A stretch of 64,000 nt of DNA from Agapetus fuscipes. Its lineage: Eukaryota > Arthropoda > Insecta > Trichoptera > Glossosomatidae. The notes beneath the pieces are model-generated. The model worked only from the letters and a program-made list of their open reading frames with translations, made no database searches and was not told the DNA's origin. The stretch is from NCBI GenBank assembly GCA_951799405.1, contig OX637344.1, positions 8,618,001 through 8,682,000 of the forward strand. The letters run 5' to 3'. Position numbers and translations under genes: made by a program. Positions 44,731 through 55,691 of this stretch are shown one piece after another (the first letter of the stretch is position 1; the number at the start of each line of letters is the position of its first letter).

Positions 44731-46587
44731 GGTAGATTTACGCGACATTTTATACCTGGGGCTCAGAGCGTTTTTCTGTCTATAATATTTTAGAAAAATT
44801 TAATGCAATTAAAATTAGTATTTTTTATTGTAAAAACATAGTTTATAAATTGAGGATGCCGTGCAAAAATGCATAACATAATAATATTTCAAATCTTAAA
44901 TTAATTATTTATCAATATTGTTTATTAACCTTCACGATGATTGCATGCATCTAAAATTGATTCCGAGAATGGGTTTAAGTACAAAACAGGTTTTTATGCA
45001 ATGCATGCGTTGAAATAAAAACTTGTAGGTACCCGTTAATTTATTGATTTAATGAGTGCGCCTAAAATGCAATATTGTTACACGGCAGCAATAATAAAAA
45101 AAATCTAAATGTGTTTTAATCTTTATCAAAGGTGATTCTGTCCCGAAATAAAAATATTGTTTCGAATGTGTGATTGTATGTCTGTGTCTGTGTGTGTCTC
45201 CTGATGTAGGTGCTTAAATAATTGTACTTTTATATGTTCGATAGTGTGAGTATTCACTCGAATATTCTAAATATAATATTCTGGCAACTATAATATTCTC
45301 TCCAGTTCCCAATGTTTCAAGAATGAATTTCTGATGTCACGCTATAGAAGGGCCAAAGCTGTTTGCAGCAAGAGACTTGTATTGGAGCTGGCGAGTATTA
45401 GAGTACAAAAGTAAAATACATTAGTTTGGAAAGAACCAAATGTGAACGGAATCTTCAAATTTATAGTGTGAAATAAATCAACTGAAGTTGTTATTAAATT
45501 GCACCCATAGATAATACAACTATGTCAGCGTAAACGTTCAATTCTAAAAGGGAGCCTTTTTTTACAGTTTGGATGGTCAGCGTCATAGCAACCTTTAAGT
45601 CAAGGAAAGAGCAATAAAAAATATTAGTTTGCCTTTTCCCTACGTGACCCGCATGACGTCACAGCTTTGTTGAATATGGATTAGTTCCGAATCCATTCTG
45701 TAGTCAAACACGCCGCTAGGTACTGTTAGTATTATAAAATAAAATATTTGTCACAAAAAAAAACAAACAAAAAAAAGGAATTCAATAATATCACATTTTC
45801 TTTCCACCTATATCACTTTCAAGTTGACAAGGGAATATAGAATACATGCATGCATACATACGTATAATTATTATACGCCCTTTGTGACTGTCGGCGGGGA
45901 AAAAAATAATAGAAAAAATAAAAAGCGAAACACCGTGTTTTCTGTCGAATCACCGATGTCAAGGCTTTTCGGGTGACACCCACATTCACAAAAAACAAAT
46001 GTAATAAATTCACATGTGTGTTTGACACAAATAATAGATATATTAAAATGAAATTTGAAAAGAACAAAAGCAGAATATAATATGATTTTTATGGAACCAA
46101 AGCCGTCATCCTAGGATTTTTCACGAAAAATATTTCAATGTTAGGAAACACAAAAAAATATTTCCCCGACTTTTCCATGTTTTCATCTTACTTTTTAAAA
46201 AAATATTAGGTTACCGACTTTGATTCCATACAATGAGGTACGAACATTCAAAATGTCCCTCGGCTCTGTGACGTCACAGTGAATTCTCGATAATCAGGGA
46301 ATTTTCGCCAGCGCTCAGTACTTAGTCACACATTTTTTTATGATTTTTAATAAAATATCACTAAGAAATACACGCAGATACACTAATGCTATATTACTTG
46401 TAAAAAATATTAATGGTTGTGAAATAACTTTAAAAACTGAATTTTTTGCATATTAAAATATATTCGGATATATGTACGTCAAACTGAAATCAGTAATTTA
46501 AATAATATCTAAATAATTTTGTTTTAATTTCATGTAAGTTTCTATTTTTAAGGAATCTGAGGAGAGCACAAACAATATACCATTTAT
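44731..46587. other. No gene; one RepA scrap
   Basis: A RepA head fragment on minus at 45560-45610 (TTTACAGTTTGGATGGTCAG ... AAGTCAAGGAA). GT-rich words near 45180. The rest is AT-rich with no recognisable feature. Confidence 0.35.
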
Positions 46588-46745
46588 ATTATCAAATTTG
46601 CTCTTCGCTGGGTTGAAAAAATCATAAACCTTTACCAAAGACTGGTCATCAAAAGGTCCATCCAGCCTTAAAGCAACTGGGTCTTGCTTGAGAATTGGTG
46701 CTTTGTAGCGACAACCAAGCTCGCCCCCCGCAAAGGATCTCTTAA
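46588..46745 (+). mobile_element. SineC body, head missing
   Basis: TTTGCTCTTCGCTGGGTTGA, CCTTTACCAAAGACTGGTCA and ACAACCAAGCTCGC. A second scrap (GAATTGGTGCTTTGTAGCGA) is at 47060-47105. Confidence 0.65.
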
Positions 46746-47112
46746 AAAAAAAACCCTGCTGACTTCATACTAACCTAGTAGTCAAGGAACTCAAGGAAGT
46801 CAAGGGCAGAATGGTGACAGAATTTGTCTAGAGTGAAATGTCTATAACTGTTGTTCTACTCTTGAAAAATCTTGAAAAAATCCTTTTAAATATCTTGCAT
46901 GTTTATACCCACACCTTTTTGAGTTTATTTACTGTTCTCACAAATTTATTCCATTCTTAATCTCCCCAATCATCACCACTGAGCAGTAAAACCCTTTTCC
47001 TTGTCACAATTTATATCAGCATCAACACGAAAAATCCTGTCGCCTCTCAAACACTTTATCTGAGTCTTGCTTGAGAATTGGTGCTTTGTAGCGACGACGA
47101 CCAAGTTCGTAA
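46746..47112. other. No feature beyond SINE scraps
   Basis: A fragment near 46765-46800 resembles a RepA head. The rest is not recognised. Confidence 0.35.
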
Positions 47113-47366
47113 AAAAGTCGATAGCTCAACTGGTAGAATGCTTGCATTCTATGCCAAGAGCAAGGGTTCGATCTCAAGGTTTACTCAGCCTTCACAAGAA
47201 AAGAGAACCAGCCCCCCGGGAGCTGGGAAACCCCCACTTCAACTGAAAGTGGTTGGTGTGAGGCCGGCCTCCTTACCCGTAAAATAAATAGGTCCCGAAT
47301 CGCCACATGCGAACCCTTCGGGCATAACGCAGGCAAGAAGTTACACTATATGTGTAGCTTAGTAAC
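47113..47366 (+). mobile_element. SineB copy with internal deletion
   Basis: Head GTCGATAGCTCAACTGGTAG, GGGTTCGATCTC, then a jump directly to AGGTTTACTCAGCCTTCACA. The CCCCCCGGGAGCTGGG hairpin and the end GTGTAGCTTAGTAACC follow. Confidence 0.75.
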
Positions 47367-47754
47367 CTTTTTTTATGGATAAGAGAATAACTCCACTGGC
47401 GTTTACATTTGGAAATACTCAGGCCGAATGACGAGGTTTATTTTCACGCCCTTTCCAATGTTCCGACCTCAATTGATGGTGATGTGCCATAAAAATAAAC
47501 CGTTTGTAATTTGTGTGAAGCGTTAAAAATGTTTCGGTTTTTATTTTATTAGAGTCAATGTCAATAAACGATCGAGTGTATGTATTAAGTATATCTATAT
47601 GCTTCTATATCCGTTGACCTTTTTTGCCATTAACCTGAATTTGACCTGATTTAAAAAAAAACTGCATTTTATGATTCCTTTACTACGCATATATTTTAGT
47701 CATATAAAAAACGCAACTAAGCTACAAATCTCTCGTATCTTTCATATTAGAAGG
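47367..47754. other. No feature recognised
   Basis: Only a SineB tail scrap (AACGCAACTAAGCTAC) near 47711. Confidence 0.35.
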
Positions 47755-47885
47755 TGTATTGTTATTCTTTTTCTGGTGCCACTTCTATTGAAGATCGGCG
47801 ATCATCATGGCTAATTTGAACCTGGATGTTGCTCCTCGAAACACGGACTTCGTACTTTTGTTGAACCATTGTTGCAGATTTTTCA
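47755..47885 (+). repeat. RepI copy
   Basis: GGTGCCACTTCTATTGAAGA, TCGGCGATCATCATGGCTAA and ACCATTGTTGCAGATTTTTC. Confidence 0.5.
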
Positions 47886-47902
47886 GCTAGAAGGTTTTTT
47901 TT

Positions 47903-48148
47903 TATAAAAATAGATTTGTGAAGAGGAATGCAATGCACCAACCAATTCTGCCTGGCCAGAAACAGGTATTAATATCATCAATTAATAATTCATTTTTGTT
48001 TATTTTTAATAAATTATCAATTAATAAGTACCCAATAACATCTGTTGAACCAGGGTCAAAGTTATGGTCAAATGACCCAGGCGGGGATCGAACCAATGTT
48101 ATTCTATTCCAAATACGCTAGAACGATCAGCTCACTTGGCCCCCCCCA
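47903..48148 (-). mobile_element. SineD copy of the AT-insert subfamily
   Basis: Plus-strand reading: AATAGATTTGTGAAGAGGAA, CTGCCTGGCCAGAAACAGGT, the ATTAATAATTCATTTTTG insert, CCCAGGCGGGGATCGAACCA (box B, inverse) and CTCACTTGGCCCCCCC. Confidence 0.75.
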
Positions 48149-48156
48149 TTGCCACC

Positions 48157-48260
48157 CCCAAGATCGCAGAGTGCTCTTGAGATGTGATCCACACAAAAAC
48201 AGCGCTCGCCAACCAAAGAAATTACCTTATTATATTATTATTATTATTATTATTATTAAA
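48157..48260 (+). mobile_element. SineC 3' end with (ATT)n tail
   Basis: GATCGCAGAGTGCTCTTGAG, AACAGCGCTCGCCAACCAAA, then TATTATTATTATTATTATT. This shows the SineC tail directly. Confidence 0.7.
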
Positions 48261-49231
48261 TCACTTTTTTGCTCTAATGAATCATACAAATATTGTTTTA
48301 GCAGTTCTTTGTTGGAAATTAGCACCCAGTTTATACATGTTATTTTATTCACAATAATGTTCTTTAGTGTCCAACAGTCCACAGCCAGGCTTTGTATCGA
48401 ATCACTAATTCACAGCGGAACTAAAACCCCGTCACCAACAGTATCATATTGTGCTTAGCTACGGGGCGCATCCGAACGGACGCACATCGCATAATCGCGT
48501 TTGCGAAATGCGGTGCACGCACTGCCACTGATGCGCTCATAATGTGATCGAGCTCAAAGCATTGTGCATACTTTTATAATAAGCCAGCGACCAGGGGGCT
48601 CTTGAGGTGTGATTGCACACGAACGACTGACGATCTTGCTGATAAAAATCCACGAAATGACAAAAAAATCAATGCATACACAAATCCATCGCTAGACAAT
48701 TCTGTGAAAAATTTGATTGCAATTTTTCAGCGCATCAAGTTATCACAGTTTTTTTTCTTAAAAAAAATCAGGCTTGAATATGTCGCATACGCTTTTTTGT
48801 GTCGGTCTCTTTTTAATGCAATTTTAATATATATTTATTTTAATTGAAAACAAAGTTAAAAAGTTTAAGCAGATTTTTAACTCACGTGCGTAAAGTCTCA
48901 ATGCCACATACTATTGTGATAGCACGTCTAGTAGTGATTTTAACAAATACACCTACACACATTTTTCGACCAGCGCTGTCGTGATTCTGTGTCGCTCCTT
49001 TGTATTAACTTTCTACAAACTGCGTATGCACCAAAACAATACACATTTCGTGAACACTTTTCGTTTTGTCATTTGTCTCCCTCGTACATGCTTAATTTCA
49101 CAGAATCCATCCATTTTTCTCGCAATATCGAAATGCCAAAATCAGATCCCAGATTTGTACAACCATTTTCGTGTATCTTTTATTTACCTACTTTGTCCAT
49201 CAATGTTTTTATTTTTTTTGGGAAAGCATAT
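48261..49231. other. No gene recognised
   Basis: A CG-rich island of about 90 bp (48460-48550, CGAACGGACGCACATCGCA) stands out in composition but has no recognised identity. Confidence 0.35.
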
Positions 49232-49472
49232 TCCTTGACTTATAGGTTGATATGAGGCTGACCACCCATACTGTAAAAATTGGTTCACTTTGCCAATGTC
49301 ACCCCTGCTTCAGGGAAGGTCGGCAAAAGTTGTAGGGTTTATGTTCATTTCAGGTTTGAATTTTATTTGCAAGTACACATTCAGCATTTGTAAGCGCAAA
49401 CTACACGTGTTCGTTGTAGGCATGCATTTGATATGAGCTATAAATGTTAATATACCTTTACAACTTAGATTA
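49232..49472 (+). repeat. RepA copy, full length
   Basis: CCTTGACTTATAGGTTGATA through CTTCAGGGAAGGTCGG, CACATTCAGCATTTGTAAGC and TTACAACTTAGATTATATAT. Confidence 0.8.
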
Positions 49473-49489
49473 TATATATTGTGATGTTA

Positions 49490-49590
49490 ATAGTAGATTA
49501 ATATAGGTGTACATCGTAGGTAGGAATAGTTATTATAGCATTATGTCAAAAGTAGATTAATATAGGTGTATACCGTAGGTAGCAATAATT
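49490..49590 (+). repeat. 58-bp direct repeat, two copies
   Basis: AGTAGATTAATATAGGTGTA begins at 49490 and again at 49548, followed by CGTAGGTAG.AATA.TTAT in both. Confidence 0.65.
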
Positions 49591-50337
49591 ATAGACCTCA
49601 GAAATCTAGAAATTAAATGATCCTTTTGTAGTCTTGAACTTGGTAGAATATTCGCGAATGTGCTGGCAAAATTAGTCACTGGAATGTTCTGTCTGTGAAG
49701 TATATAAGGCGTAGAATTGAGCGCGCTAAGCCAGTGCGATAGTTGGCTTTGATTTGAAGAGTGTAAGTGATAATAAACTGGGAAAATAAATTTGTGTTAC
49801 CAAAAGAATTAAAAATTAATGTAAATTTGTACAAATAAATAGAGTGCAAATAAAGATCCTGAAAGAAGACCTGTATGTATTAATTTAGAGACTTTTCGAA
49901 CCAAAAACACTACAATATTATTATAGATATGTATATTTATAAGTTGATTTGACCACCAAAAAAATAATATGTTTATTATAAAAATGAATTCGACCTCCAA
50001 ATAAGTATCACTAGTGACAACGTAGTAAATTTTATCACAACACAAATGCGACCACCAAACTTGCATTGTCTAATATTCTCTTGATGAGCGGCGCAATACC
50101 CGTGACGTTTGTGGACATATAACTGTTCCACCACACAACATTTCCACTACGTACTTGCACCCTGGTTGTGAATACTCTCTCTCTAGTGGTGGTGGGGGTG
50201 GTGGATTTGCGCATTTGGGGAAATTTAATGCACAAGCGTTCCGCATTAAACCATAATCATTTACCTTTCAACGGAATATTTATAAGCCTACTCGTATATT
50301 AGTTGCGCTAATGAAAAACGTGATTTTAATTTTGAAC
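49591..50337. other. No gene recognised
   Basis: AT-rich. A GTGGTGGTGGGGGTGGTGG run lies at about 50186-50204. Confidence 0.35.
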
Positions 50338-50452
50338 ATGACTTTTTTATTTCAATTTATAATTTTTGGATGAAATTTTTTTCAAGCAAAACACTGTTTA
50401 TTTTCACTATAGACTTTATTTAAAAGATTAAAATCTTTAAAACAAAATTACG

Positions 50453-50482
50453 AACGTTTTCGACCTAGAAGGTCATCATCAG
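50453..50482 (-). ncRNA. Hammerhead-like motif in the Penelope-like 3' region
   Basis: Minus strand: CTGATGA, T, stem GACC, loop TTCTA, stem GGTC, GAAA, then ACG-TT-CGT as a possible short stem III. Order and sequence fit the hammerhead core reported in Penelope-like terminal repeats. The extra T before stem II is non-canonical, so I call it hammerhead-like. The same extra base recurs in HpE copies and at 39.3 kb. Confidence 0.5.
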
Positions 50483-51070
50483 GTATGATTTGATTACAGA
50501 AATTAATTTTATTTTATGAAATTTTGTCAATAGGTACAAATGATGTCAGGTAGGTAAAACACATTACAGTAAGATTTTAAATTAATGAAATAATTAAATA
50601 AATTAAACAAGTAAGAGAAGATCTATTAGGTAATAACTAATTAATTAATTATAAGTCCATTTTAATAATAAAATAAAATAAATAAAATAAAATTGGTAAA
50701 AAGGTATAAAATTCAGTTTGGTAGGTAAAATATTCAGTAAAAATTCTGTTAACTTTAAATTAGTTTTATGGCAATTATGAAAGAATAAGAATTAATATTA
50801 AACGTCATTTGGTGAGACATTATGTATACAAGATAAAGGATAGATTGAAATAAGTATAAATCAAAGTTGGAGGCTAAAACGGTCAAAATTATCAAAAATA
50901 GATCAAAAAACATCAGAAGGATAAAATTAAAAAGCTAAAAAGTAACAAATAAAACAATTAAAAACAAGAAACAAAGACAAATGCACCACTACACCAGTCA
51001 TCTCGAAAAATCAAACAGCAAGACCAGTAAACCAGTGTCATCCTACACAAGGACATAATAAACAATGTAA

Positions 51071-51889
51071 TCAGATGGTCTTGTCCTCGCACATAAGCAG
51101 CGGGGAGACAGGAGGGATCTGGATATTCACGACCACTTCTCTGTGTCTGTGGATCTGAAGTGCCTCAAAAGCCATCAGACGTCTACCAAAACACTCAGAG
51201 TGTAGGACCAATGTATTGGCCGTGTCAAACGTGTGGCCATTCTCGATACAATGGTCCGCCATCTCCGAGTATCCCGACAGACCCCTGAATGCTCTGGCAT
51301 GCTCCTTTAATCTGGTTGTGATGGCCCTGCCTGTCTCACCGATGTATATGGCTTGACAGTCGTTGCAGTTAAGCTGGTACACACCACTCCTGCTAAATTT
51401 TCCCAATTTATCCTTATTGTTGAATATTATATTACCCAGATTGTTATTAGTGTAGTGAGCACTTTTAACTTTATGCCTAATAATATTGTTTATTTTATGG
51501 TTTAAGTTCCCGAGATACAATATTTTCTTGTAATCCTTATTATGTGGTGTCTGTATTTTAGGATAAATATATTCGTTATACATCTTACCTTTTAGTTTTT
51601 TATTTAATAATTTATCAATTGTATTCTCGCCGTAACCATTGTTAGTGGCTATTAATTTTATGATAATGAGTTCCTTATCATACTCATTTTTCTCCAATGG
51701 GACATTCAATAATCTATGTAACATGCTGTTGAATACTGACATTTTATGTGCCATTGGATGGTTTGATGTAGCATGAATGATGGTATCTGTATAAGTAGGT
51801 TTGCGATATATGCTTGAAAAAAATTTCATCCAAAAATTATAAATTGAAACAAAATGAATTTTCACAGTGTTAATACACAAACAATACAA
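51071..51889 (-). CDS. Penelope-like element protein: RT C-terminus and GIY-YIG endonuclease
   Basis: 272 codons, uninterrupted. Residues 27-66 (SIYRKPTYTDTIIHAT and following) are the RT-thumb/connector block of Penelope polymerases. Residues 169-225 form the GIY-YIG nuclease: GVYQLNCNDC (first strand with a CxxC pair at 174/177), YIGETGRA (181-188), a basic helix TTRLKEHARAF, then SEMADHCIENGHTFD. A Glu in MAFEALQIH (about 244) fits the catalytic acid. The RT fingers and palm (with the DD motif) are missing, so the copy cannot retrotranspose alone. The start Met lies in the short upstream region and is probably not the native start. Confidence 0.85.
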   Translation of the reverse strand: MYCLCINTVKIHFVSIYNFWMKFFSSIYRKPTYTDTIIHATSNHPMAHKMSVFNSMLHRLLNVPLEKNEYDKELIIIKLIATNNGYGENTIDKLLNKKLKGKMYNEYIYPKIQTPHNKDYKKILYLGNLNHKINNIIRHKVKSAHYTNNNLGNIIFNNKDKLGKFSRSGVYQLNCNDCQAIYIGETGRAITTRLKEHARAFRGLSGYSEMADHCIENGHTFDTANTLVLHSECFGRRLMAFEALQIHRHREVVVNIQIPPVSPLLMCEDKTI

Positions 51890-51980
51890 AATATGACTTT
51901 TTTATGTTTTAAGTATGTGAATTTTTGGAAAACTGAAAAAATAATAACAAAAAATTAATCATGGCTTGTATTGAATATCC

Positions 51981-52145
51981 ATTGACTTAAAGGTTGGTAT
52001 GAGGCTAACTCCCCATACTGTAAAAAATGGTTCACTTTGCCAATGTCACACTTGTTTCAAGGAAGGTCGGCCAAAGTTGCAGGGCTGATGGTATGCAGCA
52101 TTTAGTATGAATCTTAAATGTTAATATATCTATGCAACTATATTG
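51981..52145 (+). repeat. RepA copy with central deletion
   Basis: TTGACTTAAAGGTTGGTATG through GGCCAAAGTTGCAGGGCTGA, then directly TGCAGCATTTAGTATGAATC and ATATCTATGCAAC. Confidence 0.75.
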
Positions 52146-52186
52146 GCATGTAAAATTTATTTACAATTTAAAATCCAAACCTCAAC

Positions 52187-52434
52187 TCCTTGACTGATAG
52201 GTTGGTATGCGGCTGACCACCCATACTGTAAAAAATGGTTCACTTTGCCAATGTCACCCCTGCTTCAGGGAAGGTCGGCAAAAGTTGCAGGGCTTATGTT
52301 CATTTGAGATTGGGTTTTTTATATTGTAGGTTCACATGCAGCATGTGTAAGCGCGAAATTATGCATGTCTGCTTGTGGGAATGCATTTAATATGAATCTC
52401 AAATGATACATATCTTTGCAGCTTAGATTTAGAT
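52187..52434 (+). repeat. RepA copy, full length
   Basis: TCCTTGACTGATAGGTTGG through TGTCACCCCTGCTTCAGGG, ATGCAGCATGTGTAAGCGCG and CTTTGCAGCTTAGATTTAGA. Confidence 0.85.
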
Positions 52435-52436
52435 TT

Positions 52437-52560
52437 AGAAATGAACATAAGTCCTTCAACTTTTGCCGACCTTCCCTGAAACAGGGGTGACATTGGTAAA
52501 GTGAACAATATTTTTACAGAATGGGTGGTCAACCTTATACCAAACTATTAATCAAGGAAA
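52437..52560 (-). repeat. RepA head half, tail-to-tail with the previous copy
   Basis: GAACATAAGTCCTTCAACTT, AGTGAACAATATTTTTACAG and ACCTTATACCAAACTATTAA. The two copies meet at 52434/52437 and form an inverted pair whose heads lie outside. Confidence 0.75.
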
Positions 52561-52830
52561 AATGTTCGATTCAAATGCATTATATTTGAAGCGGTCACTC
52601 TTTAGTCCAGTCAAATAGGTTTCATAATAGTCCGTTGAATTACATGTGATTTCTACCAAAATACGTACTATTCGATAGTGGGACATATTTGTCTGCCAGT
52701 TGGTGTATGCCTGTCTGCATGATAACGCATGACGGAGATGAATGATGGGCTGGTCCAGATGGCCGTGACACGATCAGCGAGACAGTTCGCAGCCAAATCA
52801 TTTCGTCGTCAACGGTACGCGATGGCCACT
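52561..52830. other. No feature recognised
   Basis: Mixed-composition unique-looking sequence leading into the ATCGAT array. Confidence 0.35.
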
Positions 52831-53480
52831 GCGCTATCGATCGTAGCAGTTGATGTGAATATGACAATCGCATTACATGGATTTGTCTGCACGTCGATGG
52901 ATATCGATTTAATTATAAACACAATAATATACACAAGGATATCGATTTGGTTAGCTGTAAGATTTAATTAAATACACAATAATATACACAAGGATATCGA
53001 TTTAGTTAGCTGTTGTTATACATTATGCTATCGATAGTAACAGTTGATGTAGGTACATTTTTCTATCGATTTCAGTTGTTGATGTACATTGCTCGATCAA
53101 TTTTAGCAGTTGATTTAAATTGTTCTTTACGTATATCGATTGTGTTAGTTTTTGTACAATATTCTATAGAAAGCAACAAAAATCTATCGATTGTAGTAGT
53201 TGATGTACCTATAGGTGATCGTGCCATTGATCGTAGACCACGGTTTTCATTGATTCACATTATGTTTTTAAAAAATAGCAGTTGATGTTCATTCTGTTGT
53301 CGATTGCAGTTGATGTAAACTGTGCTATCGATTGTAAAAGTAAATTTTAATGTGCTATTTATTGTAGATATTACTCGGTTTAAATTATACAATTAATTTG
53401 AACAGTTGTTGTAAATTGTGCTTTAAATTGTAATAGTTGTTATACACTGTCCTATTGATTTTAGTATTTGATATTACTCT
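52831..53480. repeat. Degenerate ATCGAT / GTAGTTGATGTA satellite
   Basis: The words CTATCGATTGTAGCAGTTGA and TGTAAATTGTG recur at irregular 35-60 bp steps. TATCGATAGT, ATATCGATTT (three times), CTATCGATTG and relatives occur about ten times. A 60-bp sub-block (ACACAATAATATACACAAGG) is itself duplicated near 52920 and 52975. Confidence 0.6.
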
Positions 53481-53757
53481 GCCAATTACATTACACAAAA
53501 TTGTCTGTACGTCAACATCAAATAAATTATTTTCATGCTGCGACATACCACACTAACGAACATCAAATTGTATCCACACAACGGCAATTATTTTACTCAT
53601 TAGGGTGTAAAACAAAATTCAAACTGAACGGACGGCGAACGTCAAAAATTAATTTAGTTTGCGAACGTTCAGATCCTATATTTTTGAATGTGGTTTATAT
53701 TTAAGGCTATAATTTAAAAAAACACACACAAAATTAAACACTTTATCTTACATATAT

Positions 53758-53855
53758 ATGGGTTTGATATTTTCAACGTTGGCATAGCAACTTTATACTG
53801 AACGAAAAGGACGCACTTATTTCATTGTGTGGGTAGTTTTTTTTATCAGTTTAAC
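53758..53855 (-). mobile_element. TirG partial copy
   Basis: GATATTTTCAACGTTGGCAT, GAACGAAAAGGACGCACTTA and TAGTTTTTTTTATCAGTTT match the reverse of the complete TirG at 1152-1290. CTAAGGCCCGGTATTTTCAT (54000) is another end. Confidence 0.55.
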
Positions 53856-54082
53856 TGAATATAGCGGATATTTAACTTCACTTTGATATTTTTTTTGACT
53901 TATGCTTTTGTATGAATCCTACCTCAAGAGGTCATCTTCAAGTTTCTAAGAAACTTAACAACGCTTACCTGAGCAAAAAGTTAATTATCTTCTGATTTAT
54001 ACTAAGGCCCGGTATTTTCATAATTCATTTATTCATCATCATAATCAATTTATCGAAAACCAGAAGTCTTCCAAGAGTACGT

Positions 54083-54250
54083 CTTGCCCTCCTTGATCAA
54101 CCGCTGCCAACACAACGCCTTCCTCCTTCAGTCCCATGCTCCTACTTTACGACAGTCTACCACCTTAATCTGGATCTTCCTTCCACTCTACTCTCATTGG
54201 TGTCCGTTATCACTACTTTATTTTCATAGACAACAACTCGTACATCAAAT
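54083..54250 (-). pseudogene. LINE C-terminal relic
   Basis: Same stretch as 42285-42520 (TTGATCAACCGCTGCC, CCTTCCTCCTTCAGTCCCA, TCTACCACCTTAATCTG), more decayed. Confidence 0.5.
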
Positions 54251-54517
54251 GATACGTAATGTACTTGTAGAAAAATATTTTAGGCCGACGACCTTCTAAT
54301 GTCGTTTCATACCTATCTGCCATCAATTATTTTGTTCGTCGCATCGCCTTTACAATAGCGCAGCAGATTCTTGACCCGAACTATTTGAACGAGATAAGAA
54401 ACCAGTTTTCTAACTGTTATGACATACCTTACAACTTACAACCATTCACACCAGGATTTTACACACTGGCTAGTAGTTTCGTGTATTTTTTTTCGACTGT
54501 AAACATACCCTGATAGC

Positions 54518-54745
54518 ACAGTTCAATAATATTCATATTGAATGTAATGAAATGATGAATTGTCATTTGTAGAACAGTTCAATAATATTCATATTGAATG
54601 TCATGAAAGGATGAATTGTCATAATTGTAGAACAGTTCAATAATATTCATATTGAATGTCATGAAAGGATGAATTGTCGTTTGTAGAACAGTTTAATAAT
54701 ATTCATATTATTGAACTGTTCTACAATTATGACAATTCATCTTTT
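54518..54745. repeat. 56-58 bp tandem repeat (3.5 units) capped by an inverted unit
   Basis: Units starting ACAGTTCAATAATATTCATA begin at 54518, 54574, 54632 and 54688. The last unit runs into its own inverse (TATTATTGAACTGTTCTACA and TTATGACAATTCAT). Confidence 0.75.
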
Positions 54746-55029
54746 TTTGAGGCAAGTAGGATGTTGTCATTTGTAGAAAACATAAAATGTGGTCACAAAT
54801 ATGATCGAATTTATTTGAATTTTGAAAATAATGGAAGTTTTTATAAATAAGATAAGTAAATAAAGGGGGGGGGAGGGAGGTTACTTTATATTTCCACTTC
54901 TTGTTAAAATAAGCTGTGAGTATTTTAAAATTTCTTGTTTGGGTTTTGATTGCTTCAATTGCTTCGATTGCTTCAACGTCCACAGCAAGTACGATGAGTT
55001 GATTCCAGACTATGCCTAAAATCACTAGG

Positions 55030-55105
55030 AAACTGACCACTTGCCACTTTCCACTTACCACTGGATACTTACCACTTGCCGCTTCCACTTGCCACTTTCC
55101 ATTTA
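55030..55105. repeat. CCACTTGCCACTT degenerate short tandem repeat
   Basis: ACCACTTGCCACTTTCCACT, TTACCACTGGATACTTACCA and CCACTTGCCACTTTCCA: about six diverged 12-14 bp units. Confidence 0.5.
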
Positions 55106-55245
55106 TCAGATGTCTTCGCATGTAGCAGATTTTATAGAAATTCTATTAAAATAGCGACGCCATAACGTGTAATATACATCGCAGAGTTCAGCTGATAATG
55201 TCGCCGTTTTCAGCTCAGTGTTTCGGAAAATTGAAAAATAAGTCC

Positions 55246-55280
55246 AACACACACACACACACACACACATACACACACAC
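55246..55280. repeat. (CA)n microsatellite
   Basis: Dinucleotide CA run with one T interruption. Confidence 0.85.
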
Positions 55281-55394
55281 ATAGGAGTGTACAGGGGAAG
55301 TGGGAAATGGACTCATCAGCTGTTGGGTGACGTCATCCCTTATTTATAGGGACAGGGTGATGTACGGAGTGGGTCATTAATAATAATAATAATA

Positions 55395-55686
55395 TTAGGA
55401 TGATTTATTTGGTGAGCGCTGTTTTTGTGTGTATCACACCTCAAGAGCCCTCTGCGAGCTTGGTCGTCGCTGTAGAAAGCGCCAATTCTCAAGCAAGACC
55501 CAGTTGTTGTAAGGTTAGATGGACCTTTCAGTGACCGGTCTTTGGTAAAGGTTTATGAATTTTTCAACTCAGCGAAGAGCACATTCGAAATATAAATGGT
55601 ATATTTTTGTGCTCCGCTGGGATCCGAATCCACAACCTTCCATTTACGAGTCCGAAGTGTTGCCACTACGGACTACGGACCGGTCC
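55395..55686 (-). mobile_element. SineC copy, full length
   Basis: Minus strand: head ACCGGTCCGTAGTCCGTAGT and GGTTGTGGATTCGGATCCCA (box B). Body CTCAGCG..., ACCTTTACCAAAGACCGGTC and GAGCTCTTGAGGTGTGAT-type end, AGCGCTCACCAAATAAATCA, and an (ATT)n tail at 55393-55379. On its 5' side it directly meets a 5S rRNA-like sequence (6-bp gap). Confidence 0.85.
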
Positions 55687-55691
55687 AAGAT

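Larger units (their letters stand above)
50351..51892 (-). mobile_element. Penelope-like retroelement, 5' truncated, with 13-bp target duplication
   Basis: The element is flanked by the direct repeat ATGACTTTTTTAT (50338-50350 and 51893-51905), a clean target-site duplication. On the minus strand it has an ORF (51889-51071) encoding the end of RT plus a GIY-YIG endonuclease. A 3' region of about 600 bp follows, with a hammerhead-like motif (50482-50453) and the end AACAGTGTTTT. Its last 38 bp (50350-50387) are the exact reverse complement of 51812-51849 at the start of the ORF. So a small piece of its own 5' part is attached in inverse orientation, as often seen at Penelope-like termini. Confidence 0.85.

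Noticed and set aside
52831..53480. CRISPR array
   Set aside because: Repeats are degenerate with irregular spacing, and the genome is eukaryotic by splice sites and SINEs.
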